13,366 nucleotides of DNA from a bacterium (GTDB taxonomy: Bacteria; Muiribacteriota; Ozemobacteria; Ozemobacterales; Ozemobacteraceae): NCBI GenBank assembly GCA_016192885.1, contig JACPTH010000064.1:1-13366 (forward strand), written 5' to 3'. A program made the translations under genes and the position numbers. Of the stretch, positions 7,418 through 13,366 are shown piece by piece. The first letter of the stretch is position 1. Each line of letters opens with the position of its first letter. The notes beneath the pieces are model-generated. The model was given only the letters and a program-made list of their open reading frames with translations. It did not search any database and was not told where the DNA came from.

Positions 7418-7579
7418 ATGTTCCATATTACTGAGGAATGCGTCACTTGTGGAACTTGCCTTTCTTCATGCCCAATTAACGCGATTAAAGAGGGCGAACC
7501 TTTCGTAATTTCCGACCGGTGCAATGATTGCGGAACCTGCGCGGAAGTGTGCCCCGTTGAAGCTATTGTGAAAGTTTGA
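7418..7579 (+). CDS. Small 2[4Fe-4S] ferredoxin
   Basis: This 53-residue protein is a clostridial-type bacterial ferredoxin carrying two 4Fe-4S clusters, a low-potential electron carrier in the cytoplasm. Both cluster motifs are complete: Cys8, Cys11, Cys14 with Cys18-Pro, and Cys35, Cys38, Cys41 with Cys45-Pro. Each CxxCxxCxxxCP is followed by the typical I/V-x-A-I segment. The ribosome-binding site AGGAG (7408-7412) overlaps the frr stop codon, with the ATG 5 bases further on. It lies between frr and uppS, a gap that in E. coli holds dxr. A role as electron donor to a nearby pathway, for example the iron-sulfur enzymes IspG and IspH of isoprenoid synthesis, is possible but only inferred from position. 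Confidence 0.93.
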   Translation: MFHITEECVTCGTCLSSCPINAIKEGEPFVISDRCNDCGTCAEVCPVEAIVKV

Positions 7580-7722
7580 AGACCTGATTCCAAACCTTTC
7601 GCGAGAATCGGTATCACCAAAATCACCTGAGAGGGCGATTTGGCCGAAGTAAATCTCTTTTCTAGTTTTTTAAAAAAATTGGTTTCAAGTCAAATTGGAA
7701 AATATTTTACCAAGAAATCCCA

Positions 7723-8493
7723 ATGACGGATGAAGAAAGAAACTCCCTGAAAGAGAACCTCGTGGAAGAGGTGCTTAATTCCGGCGTTCCCGAACATGTT
7801 GCCATGATTATGGATGGAAACGGCCGATGGGCAAAGGATCGGGGTTTTACCAGAATACGAGGGCATCAAGCCGGGGCTCGGAATGTTAAGCGTTTGGTAC
7901 AACTTGCCGATGATTTGGGCATCCGGCATATTACTTTGTATGCGTTCTCAATTGAAAATTGGGCGCGTCCGTGGTTGGAAGTTTCCGCCCTAATGCGTTT
8001 GATCCTTGCTTATATTATCAGGGAAAGAAATGAGCTGCACAAAAAAGGAGTTCGATTTCGGTTCCTTGGAAGGATATCCGAGCTTTCTCCTAGAATAATT
8101 GAAGAGGCTCAAAGGTCTACCGAGCTAATGGCGAAGAACACGGGGATTACCTTAAACCTATGCATAAATTACGGCGGGAGAAGCGAAATCGTTGATGCGA
8201 TCAAAAAAATTATCATTGTCGGAATTCCTCCTGAGAAAATAACTGAAGAAATCATTTCTCAATACCTCTACGTTCCCGATCTTCCGGATCCCGACCTGAT
8301 TATTCGCACAAGCGGAGAAATGAGAATTAGTAACTTTCTACTTTGGCAGTGCGCCTATTCCGAACTGGTCATTTCGGCGAAATATTGGCCTGATTTCGAC
8401 GAAATTGAATTCCTTAAATCACTTCGCGTTTTCCAGCTGCGCGAAAGACGTTTCGGGAAAACCAGCGAACAGATCATTTCAAGCGAGGGATAA
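7723..8493 (+). CDS. uppS: Undecaprenyl diphosphate synthase (cis-prenyltransferase)
   Basis: The enzyme extends farnesyl diphosphate with isopentenyl diphosphate in cis configuration to make the C55 lipid carrier for peptidoglycan and other envelope polymers. All family signatures are present: HVAMIMDGNGRWAKDRG (residues 25-41, with the Mg-binding Asp31), GHQAGARNVKRLV (47-59), LYAFSIENWARPWLEV (72-87), LNLCINYGGRSEIVDA (144-159) and PDLIIRTSGEMRISNFLLWQ (190-209). The latter is followed by AYSEL and WPDF. The length of 256 residues is normal. No ATG, GTG or TTG lies upstream in this frame before a stop, so the start at 7723 is the earliest, although its ribosome-binding site is weak. The stop overlaps the cdsA start by one base. 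Confidence 0.97.
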   Translation: MTDEERNSLKENLVEEVLNSGVPEHVAMIMDGNGRWAKDRGFTRIRGHQAGARNVKRLVQLADDLGIRHITLYAFSIENWARPWLEVSALMRLILAYIIRERNELHKKGVRFRFLGRISELSPRIIEEAQRSTELMAKNTGITLNLCINYGGRSEIVDAIKKIIIVGIPPEKITEEIISQYLYVPDLPDPDLIIRTSGEMRISNFLLWQCAYSELVISAKYWPDFDEIEFLKSLRVFQLRERRFGKTSEQIISSEG

Positions 8494-9272
8494 TGGTTTC
8501 TCGAATTCTTATTGCCCTTTTCGGAATTCCCCTTGTTTATTTTATTTTGATTTCTGGAAGCCTCTCAAGATTGATTTTTTTTATTACCGCCGGGTTTGTC
8601 GGACAGTATGAACTTTTCCGGATTATCGACGTAAACAAACCAAGCAAAAATTATTTAGTCGAATATTTTTTAGGCATATCAATCTTGCTGGCCGCAAATT
8701 ACGGCGGCGAACGGGGGTTGCTATTAAGTTTGGCTTTTTCTCAACTAGTATTGGCGTGCGCGGAATTATTGCGCGGCGTAAATGGAGAAAATTGGCACCG
8801 GTTTTCCCATGGAGCCATGAGTTTGCTTTATTTGCAATTTTGCCTAGCCTTTTTTGTTATCCTGGGAAACAGACTTGAAGGGAAGGTGGTTTTTTCAATT
8901 TTTGTTTCAATTTGGGCGGTTGATACCGGGGCTTACATCATTGGCTCTCTCCTTGGAGGGCCGAAGCTTGCCCCCAAAATTAGCCCGAAGAAAACAATTT
9001 CCGGCGCGGTTGGCGGGGGGAGCTTGGGAATACTTTCGGTTTGGATGCTTAACAATATGGGAATTTTTCAACTTTCGACAAAGCGAATGTGGGGGCTGGC
9101 AATCGGTGTTTCCATTATTAGCCAGATTTCCGATTTGTTCGAATCTCTCTTGAAAAGAGAGGGACATGTAAAAGATTCCGGAGCAATTTTGGCCGGTCAT
9201 GGCGGAATGCTCGATCGGCTTGATAGCATTCTTTTTATCGGGCCTTTTTCCTACCTTTTATTGGTAAAATAA
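8493..9272 (+). CDS. cdsA: Phosphatidate cytidylyltransferase (CDP-diglyceride synthase)
   Basis: This integral membrane enzyme makes CDP-diacylglycerol from CTP and phosphatidic acid, the branch point of phospholipid synthesis. The protein is hydrophobic throughout, with about seven or eight membrane segments. It carries WAVDTGAYIIG (residues 141-151), SPKKTISG (164-171) and the complete CdsA signature near the C-terminus: KR at 221-222, then VKDSG, GHGGMLDRLDS (235-245). Its ATG overlaps the uppS stop codon (TAATG), so translation is probably coupled. At 259 residues it is near the usual size. dxr, which in many genomes follows cdsA or precedes uppS, is missing here. Confidence 0.97.
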   Translation: MVSRILIALFGIPLVYFILISGSLSRLIFFITAGFVGQYELFRIIDVNKPSKNYLVEYFLGISILLAANYGGERGLLLSLAFSQLVLACAELLRGVNGENWHRFSHGAMSLLYLQFCLAFFVILGNRLEGKVVFSIFVSIWAVDTGAYIIGSLLGGPKLAPKISPKKTISGAVGGGSLGILSVWMLNNMGIFQLSTKRMWGLAIGVSIISQISDLFESLLKREGHVKDSGAILAGHGGMLDRLDSILFIGPFSYLLLVK

Positions 9273-9304
9273 GTTAATATTCTTAATAGTAGGTGTAGTT
9301 CTGA

Positions 9305-10597
9305 ATGATACTTTCAATTATCTCGTTCCTAAAAGTTATTTTTTCAATTTGTTTTGTTCTCGGAAGCATTGCCCTATTGCACGAATTTGGCCATTACATC
9401 ACCGCCAAACTTACCAACATACGGGTCATTGAATTCGCCATCGGATTTGGAAATCGTCTATTTAGGGTAAAGTGGGGGGAAACAATTTACTCTCTTAGGC
9501 CTTTTCCCCTTGGGGGTTTTGTTCGCCTTGCCGGAATGGACCCCGATGAAGAAGACCCAAAAAAGAATGTTCCCACGGGAAATGCAGAAAAACTTCCGGA
9601 TCAACCTTCTTCAACGTTAGCGGAAAGTTCCCCTCCAACCGCCGTTGCGAAAGATTCCCCAAAAACCGAAGAAGATGAGGAAGAACCCAAAATTGATCCG
9701 AACGATCCAAGGGGTTTCCAGGTCAAGCCTGCTTGGGTGAAAATCGTCGTTTTAGCAGCCGGCTCGACCATGAACCTTGTGTGGGCGGCGATTTTGTTTA
9801 TGCTAATTTACTCCTGGTCCGGGGGGCCGCTTTCTAACATAGCCGTTATGGGGGTAATGAATGATTCACCGGCCAAACTTGCCGGAATTAAAGCTGGGGA
9901 CGTAGTTTCCGCAATAAATGGGCAAGTTCTTGTTGATTGGAATGATGGAATTAAAATGATTCAACAGAACGCAGGCAATGAAATAATCCTCCAGATTGAA
10001 AGAGACCATCAAATTCCTAAAGCCTCCTTTGGGGGAGCGCTCATTAATGGAGACTTCGCGATTAACAGGGGAACATATTTTTTACATAACCGAGAATCGT
10101 TGAAAATTCCTGTGGTCCCAAATGCCAACGGCAGGATCGGAATCAGTTTAATGTATAACAACTATGATTTTAAAGTCCTTCCGCTTGGAAAGGCTCTTCA
10201 AAAGGGCATAGAAACCACGTTGGGAATAATCGAGCAAATGTTGGACAGTATTTACAGAATGATTAAGCGCGAAAGCCCCGCGGATTTAGCCGGGCCTGTT
10301 AAAATCATACAAATTATTAAAGAACATTCGCAAAAAACCATTTTCGATCTTTTTTACTTAACGGCTCAACTTTCCCTCAACATAGGCATAATTAATTTGT
10401 TTCCCTTCCCGGTTCTTGACGGGGGACGGATAGTTTTTGTGGTTCTTGAACTCTTCTTTTCCTTCATTGCTTTCTTGACTGGCTTGCGCTTTACAATCGC
10501 AACAAAGATCGAAGAAGGAATCCATTTCGTCGGAATGCTGTTTTTGCTTTTACTTCTTGTGATGGTTACATACAAGGAAATACTCAGCTTTTTCTGA
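9305..10597 (+). CDS. rseP: RIP zinc metalloprotease RseP (site-2 protease)
   Basis: This intramembrane protease cleaves membrane-bound regulators such as anti-sigma factors and clears signal peptide remnants. The zinc site HEFGH is at residues 26-30 in the first membrane helix. The beta-loop region SLRPFPLGGFVRLAGM follows (63-78). The second helix starts near 145 (AGSTMNLVWAAILF). One PDZ domain spans about 178-235. The third zinc ligand region NLFPFPVLDGG is at 364-374, and the C-terminus ends in two hydrophobic helices. It has one PDZ domain rather than the two of E. coli. An acidic, proline- and serine-rich insert of about 50 residues (81-132) sits between the beta-loop and helix 2, predicted cytoplasmic. 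A weak ribosome-binding site, AGGTG, is at 9291-9295. It lies 32 bases after cdsA and ends the cluster. Confidence 0.96.
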   Translation: MILSIISFLKVIFSICFVLGSIALLHEFGHYITAKLTNIRVIEFAIGFGNRLFRVKWGETIYSLRPFPLGGFVRLAGMDPDEEDPKKNVPTGNAEKLPDQPSSTLAESSPPTAVAKDSPKTEEDEEEPKIDPNDPRGFQVKPAWVKIVVLAAGSTMNLVWAAILFMLIYSWSGGPLSNIAVMGVMNDSPAKLAGIKAGDVVSAINGQVLVDWNDGIKMIQQNAGNEIILQIERDHQIPKASFGGALINGDFAINRGTYFLHNRESLKIPVVPNANGRIGISLMYNNYDFKVLPLGKALQKGIETTLGIIEQMLDSIYRMIKRESPADLAGPVKIIQIIKEHSQKTIFDLFYLTAQLSLNIGIINLFPFPVLDGGRIVFVVLELFFSFIAFLTGLRFTIATKIEEGIHFVGMLFLLLLLVMVTYKEILSFF

Positions 10598-10658
10598 TGG
10601 CAACCATTTAGTTTAAGAGTCGCGCTCCGGTTGCATGCGGATTTTAGAGGTTCGGGGA

Positions 10659-11432
10659 TTAAAGGCTTAAAAGATTTTCCCTGAAAAGTTCAGCGGCTAA
10701 AGGATCTAACCACCACTCCACGCAGCGTGTACGACATAATTTATTCGCGGGAACATTTTCATCCAATAAAAGAGTTTTTTCTAGAATTTTTGACTTTCTT
10801 GAACCTGTCGCGAAAACCGCAACCTTTTTTGCTGCAATCAGCACCGGAAAAGTGAGGGAATACCTAATCGCCTTGAGGGAATCCACCCAAAAATGATTGA
10901 AAACTCTTTGTTTTTGTTCCTGCGACTCCAAGTCAATCTCCGGAAACAGAGAAGCGACATGTCCATCTTCACCTATTCCCAAGAGAACCAAATCGAACTC
11001 CGGAGTTTTCCCGTCAACACTCCTTGACAAATTGGCCCTTATGGTATTCTCATATTCTTGTACAATAATCGAGGGGTTTTTCAAGAAAACCGGAACCGGA
11101 AAGAAAAAATCATCGGAAAGAGCGGCTTTCTGAAATAGAGTCTCCCTGATCATCTTTTGATTGCTGTCTTTGTGATCTGGAGGAACATTTCGTTCGTCAG
11201 TTTGGAACCATCTGAAAGCTGAGAATGACTGCTTATCCGGCAAAAACAATTCAGAAAGGCGGGCGTAAATTTCCTTTGGAGTGACCCCGCCGGATAGGGC
11301 AATACTTGGGTTGGTTTTTACTTTCAAACAAGCTAGAAGCTCGGACTTAATTCTTTCCGCTGCCTGAGAAGGAAAACTTTCCTGAGAGCGAGAAACTCTG
11401 ATTTGCCCATGAATAATTGGTGATGTTTTCAT
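10659..11432 (-). CDS. pgl: 6-phosphogluconolactonase
   Basis: The DevB/Pgl-type enzyme hydrolyses 6-phosphoglucono-1,5-lactone to 6-phosphogluconate, the second step of the oxidative pentose phosphate pathway. Family motifs are ALSGGVTPKEIYARL (residues 45-59), FQTDERNVPPDHKDSN (76-91) and the conserved LLGIGEDGHVASLFP (150-164), followed by YSLTFPVLIAAKKVAVFATG (191-210). The length of 257 residues is normal. It starts 12 bases after the zwf stop on the same strand, without a clear Shine-Dalgarno sequence, so it is probably translated through coupling to zwf. It ends 61 bases from rseP, with which it converges. Confidence 0.95.
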   Translation of the reverse strand: MKTSPIIHGQIRVSRSQESFPSQAAERIKSELLACLKVKTNPSIALSGGVTPKEIYARLSELFLPDKQSFSAFRWFQTDERNVPPDHKDSNQKMIRETLFQKAALSDDFFFPVPVFLKNPSIIVQEYENTIRANLSRSVDGKTPEFDLVLLGIGEDGHVASLFPEIDLESQEQKQRVFNHFWVDSLKAIRYSLTFPVLIAAKKVAVFATGSRKSKILEKTLLLDENVPANKLCRTRCVEWWLDPLAAELFRENLLSL

Positions 11433-11444
11433 AAAATGCCAATC

Positions 11445-12959
11445 TCATTTCTTTCTGTCTTTTAAAGGAAACCAAGAGTGACCCGTCTCCTGGATAAGTT
11501 TAACGGCTTTTTCGGGGCCATCGCTTCCTGCCGGGTATGAGGATAATGTTTTTATACCCTCCGCTTGCCAAGCCTCGATAATCGGGTCTATGAACTCCCA
11601 TGCGGCCTCAATTTCATCGTTTCGAAGAAAAAGGCTTGTCTCTCCGTGGAGCGCATCAAGTAGTAACCTTTCATATGCGTCAGGTCTATAGGACCCAAAA
11701 GATTTTTGGTAAGAAAAATCCATATCTACCGAAGAAAGCTTTAATGTCATCCCAGGCAACTTTGATTGAAGTGTTAAATAAATCCCTTCATCGGGCTGCA
11801 CACGCAGAATTAAAACGTTCGGTCGAGGTTTCCCAGCCTCAAAGGGAAAAACAATGTGCGGAACAGATTTAAAAGTAATTGCAACCTCGGTTACGCTCGT
11901 TGAAAGCCTTTTTCCCGCTCTAAGGTAAAATGGAACTCCGGACCAACGCCAAGAATCGATAAAAACTTTAAGCGCCACATAGGTTTCCGTCACAGAGCTT
12001 TCAGCTACTCCAGGTTCCTCAAGGTATGCTTTGATTTCACGATTTTGGGAAGAAGAATGGCCATACTGGGCCCTAACCGTATCATGGCTGATTTTTTCGT
12101 AATTTATCTTACGAAGGGATTGCAGGACTTTGAATTTCTCAACTTTAAGGGCGTCTGGAGAAGAGTTTACCGGCGGTTCCATGGCAATTAAACAAAGAAC
12201 CTGCAGAAGGTGATTTTGAACCACGTCACGGAGAATTCCATTTTGATCGAAATAAATGGCGCGAGAACCAATGCCAATTTCCTCAGCAAAGCTAATTTGA
12301 ACATTATCGATGAATGCCCTATTCCAAATAGGCTCGAAAAGGGTATTTGCAAATCTCATAACCATGATATTTTGAACGGCTTCTTTTCCGAGGTAATGAT
12401 CGATTCGAAGAATTTGATCTTCCGCAAGTATTTCCTTGAGAAGCGAGTTTAAGTTTTTCGCCGATTGCAGGTTCCAGCCAAAGGGTTTTTCGATTATTAC
12501 GCGCGAAGGGCAAAAGTCATCCTTAGAATTTCTTAATAGGGGAGCTAATAGCGAAAGAATAGGCGGGAATTGGTCGGGGGGAACCGCAAGATAAAATAGG
12601 CGAACCGGAGCGGCCCCTGCCCCTTCAATCATGGAAATGGCTTTAGAAAGCGCTTCGCCGGAGTCGGGCTCTTCGGATTGAGATTTAACGTAGTGTATTC
12701 TAGAAGCTAAATCTCCAAATCCCTTTGAAAAAAGCGGGTCGGAAGCAAGGTTGTTCCTAAAAAATTCCTTAAATTGGTTTATTAACTCAGTTTCTTGAAA
12801 ATCTCTTCGACCGGAAAGAATCAAGTGAAGCTCTTCCGGAAGAAAGTTCATTGCTTGAAGCCTTGAAAGTGCCGGAATTAACTTTCGTTTCGTTAAATCC
12901 CCGGTTCCTCCAAAAATGATCATTGAAGATGTGCATTTCGGTTTTTGTCTCGTATTCAT
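11445..12959 (-). CDS. zwf: Glucose-6-phosphate 1-dehydrogenase
   Basis: The enzyme oxidises glucose-6-phosphate to 6-phosphogluconolactone, producing NADPH or NADH. It has the Rossmann fingerprint IIFGGTGDLTKRKLIPAL (residues 14-31), IIEKPFGWN (155-163) and the active-site signature RIDHYLGKE (185-193, with His188 and Lys192). It also has RDVVQNHLLQ (244-253, with the presumed catalytic His250) and the sugar-side VPFYLRAGKRL block (342-352). The length of 504 residues is typical. The ATG at 12959 is the natural family start, but there is no ribosome-binding site upstream and a promoter-like pair ends only a few bases before it. It forms an operon with pgl. No gnd or edd/eda is visible, so the downstream route is not decided here. 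Confidence 0.97.
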   Translation of the reverse strand: MNTRQKPKCTSSMIIFGGTGDLTKRKLIPALSRLQAMNFLPEELHLILSGRRDFQETELINQFKEFFRNNLASDPLFSKGFGDLASRIHYVKSQSEEPDSGEALSKAISMIEGAGAAPVRLFYLAVPPDQFPPILSLLAPLLRNSKDDFCPSRVIIEKPFGWNLQSAKNLNSLLKEILAEDQILRIDHYLGKEAVQNIMVMRFANTLFEPIWNRAFIDNVQISFAEEIGIGSRAIYFDQNGILRDVVQNHLLQVLCLIAMEPPVNSSPDALKVEKFKVLQSLRKINYEKISHDTVRAQYGHSSSQNREIKAYLEEPGVAESSVTETYVALKVFIDSWRWSGVPFYLRAGKRLSTSVTEVAITFKSVPHIVFPFEAGKPRPNVLILRVQPDEGIYLTLQSKLPGMTLKLSSVDMDFSYQKSFGSYRPDAYERLLLDALHGETSLFLRNDEIEAAWEFIDPIIEAWQAEGIKTLSSYPAGSDGPEKAVKLIQETGHSWFPLKDRKK

Positions 12960-12967
12960 TTGTTATA

Positions 12968-12996
12968 AAGATAACTTTCTTCGGCTCAAATTTCAA
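12968..12996 (-). promoter_or_regulatory. Possible zwf promoter giving a near leaderless transcript
   Basis: On the minus strand TTGAAA (12991-12996) and TATCTT (12968-12973) are separated by 17 bases. Transcription would start near 12961, two or three bases before the zwf ATG at 12959. This agrees with the absence of a Shine-Dalgarno sequence. The -10 box matches only four of six positions. Confidence 0.38.
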
Positions 12997-13046
12997 TTAA
13001 CCGAAATTCTGCGGGGGACTCAAAATCTTTTCCCCTATTCTTTACG

Positions 13047-13074
13047 TTGACACCTTCCATTAAATAACTATAAT
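13047..13074 (+). promoter_or_regulatory. Consensus sigma70-type promoter
   Basis: A perfect TTGACA (13047-13052) and a perfect TATAAT (13069-13074) are separated by 16 bases. Transcription would begin near 13081 and read into the exported-protein gene that starts at 13172, leaving a leader of about 90 bases. A short stem, GCGG with CCGC around a T-rich loop, lies early in the leader. Confidence 0.75.
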
Positions 13075-13171
13075 TATAAAGCTTGCGGTTTGTTTTTCCG
13101 CCAAATCAAGACATCTAAAATCTTACCAAGTCAAAGTCCTAAAACAGTTGACGAAAAACGAGAAGTGAAGC

Positions 13172-13366
13172 ATGCTGCATAAGTACAAGTCCTTGACGAT
13201 GCCTCTGTTAATCAGTGAAAGAAAATTTTCGGTAAAGTTTCTAAATGTCTTGGCAGGGATGGTGGTTATTTTTTCAATTTTTCTTTCGATAACCCTCATG
13301 GCAAATCCTTTGGCCCAACCCTCGCAAATTCAGAGTGATTTAAAGAATCTTCTTTCGGGGTCAACA
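13172..13366 (+). CDS. Exported protein, N-terminal part (cut by window end)
   Basis: An open frame runs from ATG 13172 to the window edge, 65 codons without a stop; a stop codon (TGA, 13166-13168) precedes it in frame. The N-terminus is a Sec-type signal peptide or anchor. A basic region (residues 1-26, including SERKFSVKF) is followed by a hydrophobic core of roughly residues 27-44 (LAGMVVIFSIFLSITLM). A plausible signal peptidase site falls after ANPLA, and then a polar mature start (SQIQSDLKN). An internal ATG at 13199 would give a more usual signal-peptide length. I prefer 13172 because a purine-rich GAAGTGAAG lies just before it, but the choice is open. Too little of the mature protein is visible to name a family. 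The consensus promoter upstream suggests good expression. Confidence 0.7.
   Translation, partial: MLHKYKSLTMPLLISERKFSVKFLNVLAGMVVIFSIFLSITLMANPLAQPSQIQSDLKNLLSGST

Noticed and set aside
7616..7646. Imperfect hairpin between the ferredoxin and uppS genes
   Set aside because: The stem has a bulge and a mismatch, is not followed by T residues, and has no sign of conservation.
8405..8611. Open frame spanning the uppS-cdsA junction
   Set aside because: It overlaps two confidently identified genes in another frame and has no recognisable motif.
10600..10634. Inverted repeat GCAACC/GGTTGC between rseP and pgl as a terminator
   Set aside because: Only six base pairs with a 23-base loop and no adjacent T run on either strand; too weak to call.

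Overview
The window looks like chromosomal DNA of a bacterium with a Gram-negative-type gene set. It is moderately AT-rich and mostly densely packed. The core translation and envelope genes are complete and vertically inherited in character, so they do not pin down the phylum. A protein joining zinc ribbons, one membrane helix and a pseudopilin-like tail (1680-2258) is a style I associate with little-studied candidate phyla such as Riflebacteria and relatives. That placement is a weak inference, not a result.

Layout. 10-2258 (+): an unrecognised 549-residue membrane protein, followed 20 bases later by the zinc-ribbon/pseudopilin-like protein. 2272-3369 (-): a branched-chain amino acid aminotransferase, convergent with that pair. 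3370-3842: a 473-base divergent regulatory region. It holds a promoter for the aminotransferase, a GC-rich three-hairpin element preceded by a TTGACA box (possible small RNA or leader), and a good sigma70-type promoter for rpsB. 3843-10597 (+): the classic translation/envelope cluster rpsB-tsf-pyrH-frr-(small ferredoxin)-uppS-cdsA-rseP. It makes ribosomal protein S2, elongation factor Ts, UMP kinase, ribosome recycling factor, undecaprenyl diphosphate synthase, CDP-diglyceride synthase and the site-2 protease RseP. dxr, often present in this cluster, is absent, and a 53-residue two-cluster ferredoxin lies between frr and uppS. A 424-base non-coding gap with a heptad repeat separates pyrH from frr.

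10659-12959 (-): zwf-pgl, the first two steps of the oxidative pentose phosphate (or Entner-Doudoroff entry) pathway, convergent with rseP. 12960-13171: a divergent promoter region with a near leaderless arrangement for zwf on one strand and a consensus TTGACA/TATAAT promoter on the other. 13172 to the window end (+): the N-terminus of an exported protein, cut by the window edge.

The functional themes are ordinary housekeeping: translation, pyrimidine nucleotide supply, lipid-carrier and phospholipid synthesis, envelope stress proteolysis and NADPH generation. I found no CRISPR array, phage, transposon, toxin-antitoxin or defence system. The least explained items are the structured element before rpsB, the first two genes, and the ferredoxin placement.
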